From Toxonevra muliebris (Eukaryota; Arthropoda; Insecta; Diptera; Pallopteridae): DNA of 64,000 nucleotides. How positions within the stretch are numbered: position 1 is the stretch's first letter; every line of letters starts with the position of its first letter. The translations under genes were made by a program, and so were the position numbers. The notes under the pieces were generated by a model that ran no database searches, had not been told where the DNA came from, and was given only the letters and a program-made list of their open reading frames with translations. Shown piece after piece: positions 23,499-35,489 of the stretch. The stretch spans positions 141,936,998 to 142,000,997 of the forward strand of contig OY829326.1 of assembly GCA_963691655.1 (NCBI GenBank), given 5' to 3'.

Positions 23499-24440
23499 CG
23501 CACTGCACCACCAAGTAAATAACAGCCAAACCAACTGCAACAAATTACAAATTAAAATCAAGGTGACAACAAACATTACCAACTACAACAACAACAACCA
23601 TCATATACATAACTCTACAAAATATTTCGTGTGCATGTGTGTGTGACACTAAGCGAGCAAGCCAAAATTGCATGCTATAATTTTGTCAACATAAACGAGC
23701 GCTGACATTTTTGTTTTACCATTAAATGAGTGTAAGAATGAGAGAATAGTGAACACTCACACATACATACTTACGTACGTAAGTAAATGAATCCATAAAC
23801 ATCAAGAAGCACTCATGAGTAAATATGAGTCACGTGATGTAATTGCAATTTTGTTGACTTTTAATTAAGTGGATGAAAATGAATGTATGCAGGTAACTTA
23901 CTATGTATGTAAATATGTTTTAATGTTTTTCAGACTCTTCATTTATTAGTTAATTTCAATGAAAGTTAAAAAGTATTACACTTCTGGCAAACTATTTTAA
24001 GTGAGGGTATTCACTTTTAATGCATTAACTTTAACTGATGCACAACCCAAGAGGAATTTGTGTGTTTTCTGTAGATTGTGAACTATGATTCTAAATATTT
24101 TCGTTTAGTTTTGAAGAAATTTACATTGAAATATTCAATTTACATAAAATTTGGAAAGAAAAACTAAAATGAGTGCCTTCCGCACTCGTCACATGATGTC
24201 ATAAAATACTTACGCATTGTTGCTTACTTCAATCTTCTTCGAAAGTTTTCGTTTTTAGGTTCCATAAAGTGCAACCAAGGGTTTTTTAGATTTTTCAATT
24301 TCTCTTTTTAGTACGTCTACATCGCCTGATGCTGATATTATTTTACAATTTCAATTAAGCCATACAATAAATAAAAACAATTTTTGATATATTCCACTAT
24401 TCCATTGATATGTAAGTATATTCCAGAATAATTGGGAACA
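23499..24440. other. AT-rich non-coding stretch with simple repeats
   Basis: acaacaacaacaacc near 23585 and a tacatac/tacgtacgtaagt patch near 23763. No gene recognised. Confidence 0.5.
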
Positions 24441-24475
24441 GGTCAGGTCAGTTTACAGGGGACTATCATGTATGA

Positions 24476-25440
24476 TATACAGATGGCTCCAAGACAAACG
24501 AAGGAGTTGGAACAGGAGTGTACTGGCGGGTTAGACCAAAAAAATATATTTATGCTGATATGAGCACAGGTAACTCAGTTTTCCAAGCCGAAGTGTATGC
24601 CATTGAACTCTGCCTAAGGGAGTATGAAAACAGATCAGTGCACAGCAAGAACATTTACATACACTCTGACAGCAAAGCGGTTCTTCTTGCACTTACTGCA
24701 TATAAAATTACCTCTAAACTAGTTTGGGACTGCCTACAGATCCTAATCTGTCTAGCTTCTCACAACAGAGAACAACTCAACGAAATTGCGGACGAGGTTG
24801 CTAGGAAAGGCTCATCCAGTGAATTCACTGGAGTTCTGTAAAAATTAGTTTAAAAAACTGGCTGGACAGTAATTCGCTACAATACTGGAGGGAAACCCCC
24901 GGTAACAGACAAGCTAAATCATTCATGCCAAAGATCTGTCAACGTAGAACTAAACAATTGCTTATTTTAAGCCGGAATCTAATTTGAATTGCCACAGGAT
25001 TCTACACAGGGCATTGTTGGGTCAATAAACACTTATCGAATTTGGGTCTAGTGTAAGACGATACGTGCCGAATATGTGACGTGGAGGAAGAAACAGCAGA
25101 ACATATCGCTCATTTAGAGAAGAAAGAAGAAATCTTTTAATCCTCAAGAAATCTTTTAATTCTCAGAGTATACAAGATATTAATATGAAATTTTTACACA
25201 ATATGAAGCGCGACAAAATGAATAATTCTGCATCATTAACTCAAATATCGTGTTTTTTTTACTTATGAGAGTCTTTTAGTAAATGTGCGATATCTTATGC
25301 CACTGTGAAGGTCTAATGAGGATCCGACTTCGTTACTTAGGAAATTATATCTTACAACCGCAAGACATTGCGGATAACTCTCCTAGAGAGATATTAAATT
25401 TCCTCAAAGGAAATAAATTCATAGAACTAAAAATAAAATA
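24476..25440 (+). pseudogene. Non-LTR retrotransposon ORF2 3' part (RNase H + zinc knuckle), 5' truncated and interrupted
   Basis: Reading from 24476 gives YTDGSKTNEGVGTGVYW, then FQAEVYAIELCLREYENRS, IHSDSKAVLLAL and LNEIADEVARKG: the D-E-D order of an RNase H domain as in Jockey/I/R1-type LINEs. After a stop at 24839 a related frame gives WLDSNSLQYWRETPGN and the zinc knuckle DDTCRICDVEEETAEH. Here a 185-bp MITE (25106-25290) breaks the knuckle; the frame resumes as ILCHCEGLMRIRLRYLGNYI and LQPQDIADNSPREILNFLKG, the usual C-terminal tail. CX2CX8HX4C is restored by removing the MITE plus one TA. The RT domain is absent, several stops are present, and the copy is dead. Confidence 0.85.
25106..25290. 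mobile_element. Tc1-type MITE (TCGCNCATTTA ends) inside the LINE
   Basis: 185 bp, tips TCGCTCATTTA and (inward from the right) TCGCACATTTACTAAAAGAC, flanked by TA (25104-25105, 25291-25292). Removing it with one TA rejoins the LINE zinc-knuckle frame exactly. The interior matches, inverted, the element at 7769-8530 (ttttacacaatatgaagcg, 'gtatacaagatattaatatg'). Confidence 0.9.
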
Positions 25441-27999
25441 AATTCTTTGAGATATATCACAATAGGCCCTAGATGTCGGCAGTGATCTGGAAACTATAAG
25501 CCCACCTCTATTTAATTCTAATATTCCACAACCGTTTTTGCTATAAAAATTTTGCGTTGCATACTTTTGGGCTTAAAGTAAAATCTTTACTATAAAACTT
25601 CACACGACACCGACGTAAAATTTGATTTTAATTTCTATCAATTCACTCCCCTATAAATTTTCCTTTAGCCCCGAGTAAAGATGGCAATGCTAATCGCTCT
25701 CAAATAATCGCAAAGATTTTCAATATCGGATCGCTGTTGAGTTGCCTCCTGTGAGAGAACGGAAAAGACAAATTAAGAGGTCTGTTGTGTGTGTTGTAAG
25801 AATATGAGCAGGCCAAACTATAAAGAACGGTATCCATTTGTTGCACAAGAGCTTTCCATACAATCTTCCACTGATGGAGAGATGATTCTTATGCCACCTG
25901 CAGCCAAAATAGTAATTGGTTCTGGTATTAGCGGGTCCAAACATTTCCAAATGGGGAGAGGAGGAGGATTTCAGTTTTTTTCGTGCCGTTGACATATTTT
26001 GAAATCGACTTTTAGGTAAGTCCCGGTTTTGGTACACTTATTTCTCTGCTTTAGGTCTGCAACTCCTACATAAATTATTGCTGGAATCCCTCATTATTTT
26101 TCGTATGAATGAAGACGAACCTCTAATCTTAGAGCTTCAATTAAAGAAGTGAAATGCGGTTGATTTTATTGTAAGCTTCAGGCATGCGTTAAATTAAACG
26201 CTAACCAAATTAACCGCTAGCTAGCCTAACTTCAACTCATAATATAAAATTCTAAAATGAGCTCTTCCCTGTAATGGCATATTTTTTAAGTGACATGAGA
26301 TGCCGCTGTGGTCATGTTTTTTTTTTTTTATATATTTTAATATTACAAAAATGATGTCAATATAAAAATACCAAATTATCACCTTGCGATTTTGCTATCT
26401 ACCGCATATCAATAATATTGACACAAATTCTATAAAGTTTTTAGGTGTTAATAAACTTGAAAAGTTAAAACTCTTAAAACTATAATTATCCACAAAAAAA
26501 AAACTTGGTATCTTCAGCTTGAAAAAGCAATAACATTTTATTTTTTAAGTAATATAACCTACTTAGACTTTGATGTAGACAACTCACTACCTTAGGCTAT
26601 AAAATCTAACACATAAAAAACTCCACTCAAATAAAATTCTAGAAATGTTATTAAGTTGAATTTCGTTGCTTAATAAAACAGAAAATTTTAACCTTTTTTT
26701 TTTTTTTTTGTTTTTAAGTCAATTAAAACTTAAATGTCAAGAAAAGAAAAAAAAAATTTGTTTAATGAAAGTTATAAACTTAAAAAATATAAATGATTAA
26801 TTTCCAAACCAAGACAAAAAAATAAAACAGATAAAAGAAATTAAGGCAACAAAAATAGGTCAAATTCATACAACAAGCAATGAGATTTAGCAAGTTTAAA
26901 GTGAAAAAAGATCAACGTGAGATTTGAATAAAATAAAATGCAAGACTTTTAAAAATTGAAAGTGTTTGGTGTTAAGCAAAAATCACCAGAATTATCATCA
27001 ACAGCAGCGAAAATATATGGAAAACAATAACAACAACAACGACTAAAAAAAAAAAAAAACAACAAAATAAAAATTAAAAGAAATGCTAATTTGTAAAGAA
27101 GCTTACATATGATGTCTGATGTCGATATACAGTGAAAACAGCGATAATTTGGTACCCAACCCAAACCAAAAAAAAAAAAAAGGGAAAGAAACACAAAAAT
27201 CACACAACAAAAGGCAAAAACCAAGAAGAAAAGAAAACTTGTTGAATAAAATAATATACAAAACAAAAAAAATAAAATAAAAATTTTAAATTGTACAAAA
27301 AAAAAGAGTAAAATTTCTACATCATTAAACAAATCGATGTCATTAACCTAAAACAGAAAAGCCAGCGAAATGAAAAAAAATCGTATTCAAATTAAAGAGT
27401 AAATTAAAATAGCCACGTTTCTGTTGTTGTTCACTCCCATTGACAGTTGAAGCTTATGTCACTTTTGCCAATATGTCAGTTTTAAGTATTTTTATTTTTT
27501 TGAATTCAATTAATTAAAGTATCTAAGTTTTTTTTTTTACTCCCCTCGATCTTTCTCCCTCGTTTTCTACATGCATAAATGACAATTTTAGTTGATCTTT
27601 TGTATGTAAGGTATAAGTTTTCTACATGTGAATTTATGTATTTAAGTAGATTTTTGTATAACGCCTACAAATACCATAAATAATTGTGCAATGGGGTCAA
27701 TGTGTTGATATCGTGTATTACAGTAGAACCTCAATTAACTTAGCTATAGTTAGTGAAAATAAAGCTATAGAACTCTGTAGGCTTAGCCACTAAAAAATGT
27801 GTGTTTTTCATTTTAAAAAACATGATACTAGCCAAGAGTAAAAATCGTAAGTGCCCATTATTGGATGAATCACAAAGCAAGTAAGACCATATGACCATCC
27901 GTTGAATAGGTTTGGTGTTGGATAGGTGTGAAAACTTATGTTACAGCGAGGGTTATTTTTAAAGTGATGATCACTGTTTAATGAAGTGGCACCAATAGG
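25441..27999. other. AT-rich non-coding stretch
   Basis: The first 100 bases may be the LINE 3' trailer. The rest is A/T-rich with long A runs (26.7-27.4 kb), whose minus-strand open frames are F/L-rich translation artefacts. No gene recognised. Confidence 0.5.
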
Positions 28000-29025
28000 T
28001 AAGGGAAACTGGGGTATTGTGGACCACAGGGAATTGCGGACCAGCGTCATATTTTTTCCCCTAGTAGTAGTTGACAGCTGCAAAAAACTGTAAACAGCTA
28101 ATTTTTCCTTCAGTACTTGACTTGTGTACACGCTAGTGTCCGACCGATTATTCGGTTCTTCGGCTATTCGGCCTAAAATTGCACCTTCGGCTTCGGCAAA
28201 AAATGGCCGAAGTTTTGGCCGAAGTATTTAGCCGAAGCCGAAGATTATAAGCATTCTATTTTATAATAATTTTTACTATAAATTGGCATTAAAAATTTAT
28301 TCAAATAAATAAATGTGAAGTGCTTATATAAAGTATTTACATTACGATTTCTGTGTTATACTTTCTCCGTTTGCTTGTTCCATTTTTACTTTTGAAGTAA
28401 CCCACAGATTTACAACCGTACAAACATTTTTTTTAAAGAACAACCTGCTGGAGCTAATACATCTAGAGGCAGCAGAAGCAAGCCAAACATTTTTACTTTT
28501 TAAGGAAGATTTGAAGCGTATTGAAAAAAAGCGTGAATTGTTAGAGAGCCGATATTTTTATCTTTGAAGAAGGTCAAAAAATTGAATTGATTGTTTGGCT
28601 AAAATCGCTCTAGAATACATGTGTAAAGGGATTCTTTGAAATTCACAGTCGATTGAAAGTTACAGATGTTTATTTGCAGGCCCTGATACAGCAGTCATGC
28701 ATCTTTGAACTTTGAAAATAATTTTTCTCAAAACAGCATTTTTCGAAATGGCTGCCACGATATCTCCAAAACTAATGAACTGATTGCGCTTAAATTTTCA
28801 TCGTATCGTCAATGCATCTGTAGTTCTACTCCGTCCGAACCAGGATCATTGTGATATCTCTCAATGTTTTTTATTTAAATTGAAATAGTTAACAAAAATG
28901 ACAAAAATCAAATACTTATTTTCAAAACTAGATAGATATAAATACAAACTTTTAATGACTTAACTAAAAGAACATAAGTACAATAAAACTATCCCAAAAA
29001 TTGAATTTTCAATAGTTTTACTTAA

Positions 29026-29508
29026 CCCTCTAGTTTTCAAACGTGTCTCTAGACAGCCATCATCAAAACGGGTTTAATTACCACCTTAATAGTTTTTTGT
29101 TGCTACATTTTATCAAATCGTTTATGGAATCTACCAAGCTTTTAAAAAAATGCATTAGTTATGTGTTATTACGATGTTAGCGACAGTCAAAGTCAAAATT
29201 TGTCAAAAACAGCAAAATTAATTATTTTGTTTGAATTTGAGATAAAAATAAAAAAAAAAAATTTAAATACTTCTAGCCAGATAAAAAAAACTAGCTGTGA
29301 ACTGAAAACTAGCCAGGAATTTAAATTTTTTATACAAAATAAAAAGTTTATTCAACAACAAATACTTTTAGACATTCAACTTTTGCGGCTACATAAAACC
29401 ACGCCCATTAAATTTTGTATGGTTTTGAAATCAGATTTATGCTTTTTACATTAAAATTTATCAATCCCATTTTTTTTTAAATCAATGAAAAATTTGGGAA
29501 CTAGAGGG
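29026..29508. mobile_element. piggyBac-type MITE with TTAA duplication
   Basis: Left tip CCCTCTAGTTTTC and right tip (inward) CCCTCTAGTTCCC, flanked by TTAA at 29022-29025 and 29509-29512. 483 bp, no ORF of substance. TTAA plus CCC tips is the piggyBac signature. A diverged relative is at 52699-53119. Confidence 0.85.
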
Positions 29509-30070
29509 TTAATTCTGGTTCTGGCTACAGGTCTATCAATTAATACGCTGGTTCAATCTTTAATTTTCGATAAGCAGAATCATGGAAGCCATCGGCCAAC
29601 TTTTTTGAGACAGTCGTTTTACAGATATATAGTCAATGTAACTTGCAAGGCACGCAAGATATTGGATATGTAAACAGTTATACCAACTGAATGCCATATA
29701 CATAAGCTCACATATGTATAGCCATATATAGGGATTTTATGTATAATCTATATGCTTAGGTAAATAATTCAAATTAAAACAATTCTTTTACAAACTTAAA
29801 AATTTATTAGATATCATTGTCTTTTATATATAATAGCCTAATTCACTATAAATTGCAAATGGTCTTGCATCATTGCAAATGCAAATTTTTGTATTTGCAC
29901 TAAATCGTGATTAGGGCTGATATGTTGTAGTTGCATTGTCTTTCTTTTACTTAATGCATCGGGCTCGATATGCTCGCATATACGTAGCTGCAATTGCATC
30001 TTTTTTTCCGCGCTTTATGTTTTTCTTCCTGTCGATTTGAAATTTTATTAGATGTGAAAATTTTACATAA

Positions 30071-30146
30071 CGTCGCCTGAGAATTGATTTGGCGTATAGG
30101 TATATGAATTTGTACACACATACGCCAAATTAATTCTCAGACGACG
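30071..30146. repeat. Long hairpin within the hAT element
   Basis: The 26-nt arms 30071-30096 (cgtcgcctgagaattgattt start) and 30121-30146 pair at 24/26 around a 24-nt loop; each strand's transcript could gain one G-U pair. Could be a buried small MITE, a recombination relic or a precursor-like hairpin. Confidence 0.6.
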
Positions 30147-31992
30147 ATAAGTGCTTTCCGCATTTAACCTTAGAAAGGCAACAGGGGTGACCAGTCACCT
30201 CACTACTTTTTAAAAGCACCGCAAAGAGATTTGCCTTAGCTGCATTTAATAAAAATAAGAAACAATGTATTTTTATTGAAGTAAATAAGTGATTTTATAA
30301 TAAATAAGTTTGATTTTTTCTGTTTAACATATTTGCTAAAGTTAATGCACAAAGCAAAATTTTTATAATACCGTGGATTGCTATCATTATCACTACATTT
30401 TGATTAGATTCCTTATTACTTATAATTTTGTATTGTTTTTATATTTTAAAAAATATTTAATTTTAATCCAATCTAACTAACCGAACGCAAAGCCTATCAA
30501 ACGCCTGTGTTTGCTACGGCGACTTCTCTGCTTGTACAGTCGATCTTCATACTTTTAATACCAACAAATAATTCTGCCACGAATAAATGTACACACACAT
30601 TTTGTTTTCGTATGCACATATATGTGTGAGTAAATTGATCGAAACATAAACAAACAAACTCCGCTCGTATTTTAATTTCTCCCTCTCTTCTGCTCTTCTC
30701 TTTGTTGTTTAGAGTAGCACAGTCATGTCGCGCAGTAGTGCGAGCGAGAGGGGAACTGGACGTTACAGTTATCTTACATCTTACGATACAGTTATTCTTA
30801 CATTTTACACATTTGAAATTTTGCCCATACCGTGAGCTAAAATGTTTACACATCAATAATATTTGTCAGCTCCTTCGACAGTGAACAGTTATTTAGTGTT
30901 ACTAGTCAGTTTTTTATTTGGAGTATCTACTATTTATATTTTTCTGTATATGTTTGCAAATACATAGATAGAAAAATATTTACTTTCAGATTTTTATTTT
31001 TTATATTTTAAAAATCCTTCGGTTTTCCGCTTCGGCCGAAGGTTAGATAAATGGCCGAAGTTCGGCTTCGGTTTCGGCCAAAAAATCACCTTCGGTCGGA
31101 CACTACTACACGCACTGTTATCTTGCTTCGATAGCACATAGAAATGTTATACTTCGATAATTTTTTTTTTTTACTTTATGTTTAATATGTTCAAAATATT
31201 CGCGGAACCTTAAGCCTTCGACAAAGAGAAGAAATTTTGCATGAAGTTTGCATTGTGTTAAAAAAAAGAGTTCGGGAAATTATGCACCACTCAGTTTTTG
31301 ACATTTGACAAGCTAGCTTCGTGTATTTGATGCATATAAGTAATTTTCCCTCCAAAATTTCAGCACAGCATTAGTTTATCGGCAATTTTTAATAGATTTT
31401 TTTTGTACGAAAAAAATTTTCCAATTGTTAGTATACAATGTTGAGGTTAGGTTCTCTTCTGTAGAGAACTTCGGTTACATTTTCAAAAAAAAAAAAAAAG
31501 CAAACATATTTATTATTCATATTTATAATTTCGAACATTGGAAAAATGAATCGGTGATATCTCTTTGCTAGCAATAAAAATACACACGATCTCCACGCGA
31601 TATTTTCCAAAAAACAAATAAGTACGGGACACCACAAAAAAACAATCGTTTTCAACCGATTGTGACATGGAAGATGACATCGATTTCTACATAATTTATT
31701 AGAAAAATATGCCAAAAAAGATGAACTGCCAAAACTATATCCCCTGCAACGTGTGCGATCAAGCTGTTCACTTGGCATTCGCCGGAATGACGGCAAGTTA
31801 CTGGAGTGGCGAACATTGCATTTTGGACAGATTTTCATTGTCATTTTTCACATCATCTCATTTTGTTTCTCTTAAGTAATGAATTTTAAAGCGCGGTTCA
31901 CGCAAAATTGGCACGCAGAACACTCAGAATAACAAATAATGCATTAAATGATAAGTTTAATATTGTGTTTTAATACTATAATATTAAAAGAT

Positions 31993-32846
31993 TTAAATTT
32001 CTTTGTTGTGCAAAAAGTTCCGGGTATTCCTTTTAATGGACATCAACCTTTGAACATCCGCTCTGGATACTTTTGCGGCTAATTGGTTCCATTTTAGTAA
32101 CATTGAATTCACATTTTTGACAATACCTGCATTTTTCTTCAACTCATATTTTGTAATAGCCCAGTATTTTTCGATCGGTCGAAGCTGGGGGCAATTGGGT
32201 GGATTCATATATTTGGGCACTACATCTACTTTATTTGTCTGATACCAATCCATGGTTTTCTTAGAGTATTGACAACTGGCTAAATCTAAAAACTTCACTG
32301 GCGAATGGTGGTGACGAACAAATGGCAATAGTCGTTTCGAAAGGCACTCTTTGATGTAAATATCAGACGTCATAGAAGAGGATGTCACAAATGCCCTGGA
32401 TTTGAGACCACAGCCGGAAATAGCCTGCCACACCATTGCTTTCTTTGCAAATTTATCCATTTTTATGTACTTGAATTTTGAGGGTACATTACCACGATTC
32501 GTTGCCATATAAAATTTTTGACCTGGAAGCTGTTTAAGATCAAATTTTACGTATGATTCGTCATCCACACTAATGCATCCATTGAATTTGGTCAAAACAT
32601 TATTAAAAGAAGACGAGCACGTTTTTTGGCCAGCAAATTCTGTTTGTCTGTTCTATTTGGATATTTTATAGCACGATAGCACTTTAGCCCAGCTTTTATG
32701 CGTATTCGTCTAGCAGTACTTTTGCTGGTATTGAATTTCTTGGCACGATCGCTATCCGATAGTCCGGGATTGCTTTTGATGGACTTCAAGATCTTTGCCT
32801 TTAATTTTAGGTTGGTGGTTCCCGTTTTGTTAAAGGGTTTCACCAC
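31993..32846 (-). pseudogene. DD37E Tc1-like transposase, frameshifted
   Basis: Two overlapping minus frames join into one protein. The upstream part (32592-32846) has the helix-turn-helix GLSDSDRAKKFNTSKSTARR. The downstream part (31993-32595, 200 codons) starts TKFNGCISVDDESYVKFD with the first catalytic Asp, continues KMDKFAKKAMVWQAISGCG, then the second Asp in KFLDLASCQYSKK (D104 of this part) and the Glu in NCPQLRPIEKYW (E142). There are 37 residues between them, so it is DD37E, a spacing known for ITmD37E/TRT-type Tc1/mariner relatives. A frameshift near 32593-32620 (AKKRAR followed by the wrong frame) and loss of a clear start disable it. The catalytic triad itself is intact. Confidence 0.88.
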
Positions 32847-33050
32847 ATTTTTCCATTTTTAATCGATTTACAAAGTGGTCCATAATACCACGAGATTTTT
32901 CAAAAACAATTTGACCGAACTGCTGTGACCCAATGAAAGGTTATTTCTCGTACTACAAATTCAACTTTTGAAATTTTCAGAAAAAGTTTTTTTTTTTGCG
33001 AGTTTTTAGCCAAAATAAAAATGCGATCCATAATACCCCAGTCTCCCCTA

Positions 33051-34825
33051 CAAAAAACCTCCTCAAAGATTAAATTTGTCAGAAACTCTCATTGCGTTCT
33101 CCTCTTGCTGATAGGCAGTTGATTGATTGAATGGTGGTAGAAAATAAAAATTACTTTAAAAAATGTTTCTTTTAATATTCAGGATTTGCTATTTAGTATA
33201 CATCTTCTCTATCTATTATATCAAATCAAAGTTTGCATTTCTTAAACTATATTCAACCTAAACTAACTTTAAGCGTCTTTACTTTCAATTTATTGATTTT
33301 AAAGTGATAGTTGTGTAGAAAATTGGCAAAATAATAACTTTATTAATCAATTTATTAACTGTCAATATAACAATAGAAAATATTTACAATATAAAAAGAC
33401 AACAGTTATAGTGAATTGTCATAATATTTATGGAAATTTTAAAAAGGTTTAAATCAAATCTAAATAACATGAGCATGTTAATTGATTTTCAAAGTAACTA
33501 AATCTTTCTTTATACAAAAAAAAAAAAAAAAAAACAACTAAGCAAATAAATACATATGAATATTTCCATTTGTTTGGCGGTAAAATGACAAATTTACACA
33601 AAACAAAAAAAATCTAAAAAAAATTATAGTTTGTGTGACTTTCACTTGAAGTTTTATTGGCACGAAAAGTTTTTTGTTTTCAATATAAGTTTAAGTTGAA
33701 ACTTTAAAGTAAATATTTACATTAATGGTATTAGAAAAGTTTGTGTTTTTTTTCGGTTTGCTAAACAAAAGTTTTTGAAAAATATCACGTAATACATATA
33801 TAATTATTTATATATAACCAGTTTTTTATTTTGACAATTGACAATATCAATGAGCGCATTGTAATTGAATTTAACTTGTAAAAAAACTGCAAAATCTTGA
33901 TAAGTAATAAATAATAATTTTATAACAATTATGACAATTGGCAATTTGTGTTGTTATAATCATGTAGTACTTACTTGTAAATTAGCTATAATTTTTTTAT
34001 ATTTTTTTTCGTAGAACAGTTTAAATTGAAATTGGCATTTGAGTTTGTTTTTTGTTGTTGTTACATTCTTAATATAAAAACAATTGAATGAAATTATTTT
34101 TTGCCAAAATTGGTAGAGTTATAATGTTTGCTATAAAAGGGTTTCCATGTCAGAAATGCCCCCAAACCGAATCAAGTTGATTTAAGAATGATTTGACTAA
34201 ATTTTCCGACCATTATCTGTAATTTTTAATGAGTAATGGCGGATTTTGTAAATTTCGTTTTTCGCGTTTTTCAGAAAAATCTGAAAAAAATCACAGTGAT
34301 TTTTTGGTTTTGGAGACACATTTGAAATTTTTTCGCGAATTTTCCAACGCCAAATTCGCAATGAAAAAAATCGCGAAACTTTTTGCATGAGATTTTTTCG
34401 TACTAAAAATGGGTTTTCTACTATGATTTGAGAGGGTTAAGATGGAAAATATTTTATCACACATTTTTGACTATAAATAATAAGCTGATGCGAATTTTTA
34501 AATAATTATAGTTTTTAGAATTACATATCGTTTTAAAAATGATTTTTAATTTAAAGATAAAGCCGTTTGAAACTAATAGCTGCGTTTTATTCGCCACTTT
34601 TTTCTAGTTATGTATAACTAGCAGCGATAATTGTATGGGGAAACAACAACAAAGCAGCAGAGAAAACATGTATAATTATAGCACTCAAATATTCTCCTTC
34701 TTCTCCAAAATTATAAACAGTCAAAAACGACATTCTAATCTCAATGAAATTCCCTTTTTGTTGTCGTGTGTTCACCTAAATTTGAAATTCAAAATTTCAA
34801 CGAAATTCATTTTCGTGTATTGGCA
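33051..34825. other. AT-rich non-coding stretch, nothing recognised
   Basis: Contains an 18-A run near 33518. No gene, repeat pair or TE end supported. Confidence 0.5.
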
Positions 34826-35450
34826 CTAAAAGAGAGAATTTAGTAGCAGTTGGGATTTTTTTTTTGGTCTTCGGCAACGATTTGTAAAACGATCAGCTTC
34901 ATTTTTTGTGAAAATTTTATTGAATTCCTGAATGAGTTTCACATTTTTTTCTGCAACGTCATCGACAACAACTTTCTTCTCAAGTTTTTCAACTCCATTT
35001 TTGTAACTTGGATCATCTTTCCATGTTGAAAGTTCTTTGTTGAAAAAATAGGTGCTGGAGAAAATTTTTCGACCAAGAGTTACAAAAGACATAAACTTTA
35101 TGTTTATAAACGAATAAATATGATTTTTTTTGTAGCCTGCTTCCAGTATAAGTAATTTAAGCTTTATTTGCCTTAACCGGTTTTGGAACATTTTCATCAA
35201 ATAATGATAGAGCCACAGTTTGGGGAGCTAAGTACCCGAGGTGGGTGACAAATTTGTCCGCAGCACCTTTCTGATTTCTCGACCAAATATCCTGATAATT
35301 TATCAACTGACGCATGAGCAAAAAGTAATGATAATGTGCTTTATTTCCTTCTGATGACAGAAACCAAGCTCGAACGTATAGCCGAGCAAGAAAAATACAA
35401 ATTCTTTTTAAGAGTTCTTTCCCTTATGAGATAATTGAAATTGGTCTTGA
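34826..35450 (-). pseudogene. Decayed ORF of unrecognised, probably repeat-derived protein
   Basis: The distal part (34826-35200) reads FVTLGRKIFSSTYFFNKELS, then LEKKVVVDDVAEKNVKLIQE and FNKIFTKNEADRF. In a shifted frame upstream (about 35160-35450) it reads LLKRICIFLARLYVRAWFL, then FLLMRQLINYQDIW and LGYLAPQTVALSLFDENVPK. Together this resembles, from memory only, an uncharacterised protein family seen repeatedly in arthropod genomes (VVNDxAERxVxLIxxFN / LSEExVGLALFD style). At least one frameshift and stops are present. No domain or function is claimed; it is probably a domesticated or transposon-borne ORF. Confidence 0.45.
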
Positions 35451-35489
35451 GGAAGGTAATTATATCTTGAATACATAAATCATTCTTAA

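Larger units (their letters stand above)
28134..31105. mobile_element. hAT element, 2.97 kb, non-autonomous or dead
   Basis: Tips TAGTGTCCGACCGA and inverted TCGGTCGGACACTA. Flanks gtacacgc (28126-28133) and ctacacgc (31106-31113) are an 8-bp duplication with one mismatch. Both subterminal regions are packed with cttcggc/gccgaag words in both orientations, typical transposase-binding arrays of hAT elements. No transposase frame survives; a short stretch near 28438-28560 reads LLELIHLEAAEASQTFLLF, unassigned. A piggyBac-type MITE (29026-29508) and a hairpin (30071-30146) lie inside. Similar ttcggtttcgg words occur at 55.86-55.9 kb. Confidence 0.85.
28002..33048 (-). mobile_element. DD37E Tc1-like element carrying a nested hAT
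   Basis: Left end AGGGAAACTGGGGTATTGTGG and right end (inward) GGGGAGACTGGGGTATTATG are inverted repeats flanked by TA (28000-28001, 33049-33050). The transposase pseudogene lies at the right on the minus strand. A 2972-bp hAT (28134-31105) with its duplication sits near the left end. Without it about 2.07 kb remains, longer than a usual 1.3-kb Tc1 element, so 31.1-31.98 kb may hold another unrecognised insertion. Confidence 0.8.

Noticed and set aside
26949..27332. 127-codon minus-strand ORF
   Set aside because: Almost only F/L/C/S/Y codons from A-run-rich DNA read in reverse; no protein signature.
27720..27760. pogo/Tigger-like tip CAGTAGAACCTC after TA
   Set aside because: No matching inverted tip in range and no transposase; single motif not sufficient.
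30497..30856. 119-codon minus-strand ORF inside the hAT element
   Set aside because: No hAT transposase motif and no recognisable domain; probably chance in a GC-richer patch.
31428..31844. 138-codon minus-strand ORF with CxxC near the start
   Set aside because: Single CPKC motif, long phenylalanine run from an A tract, and position inside a dead Tc1 element; no family match.
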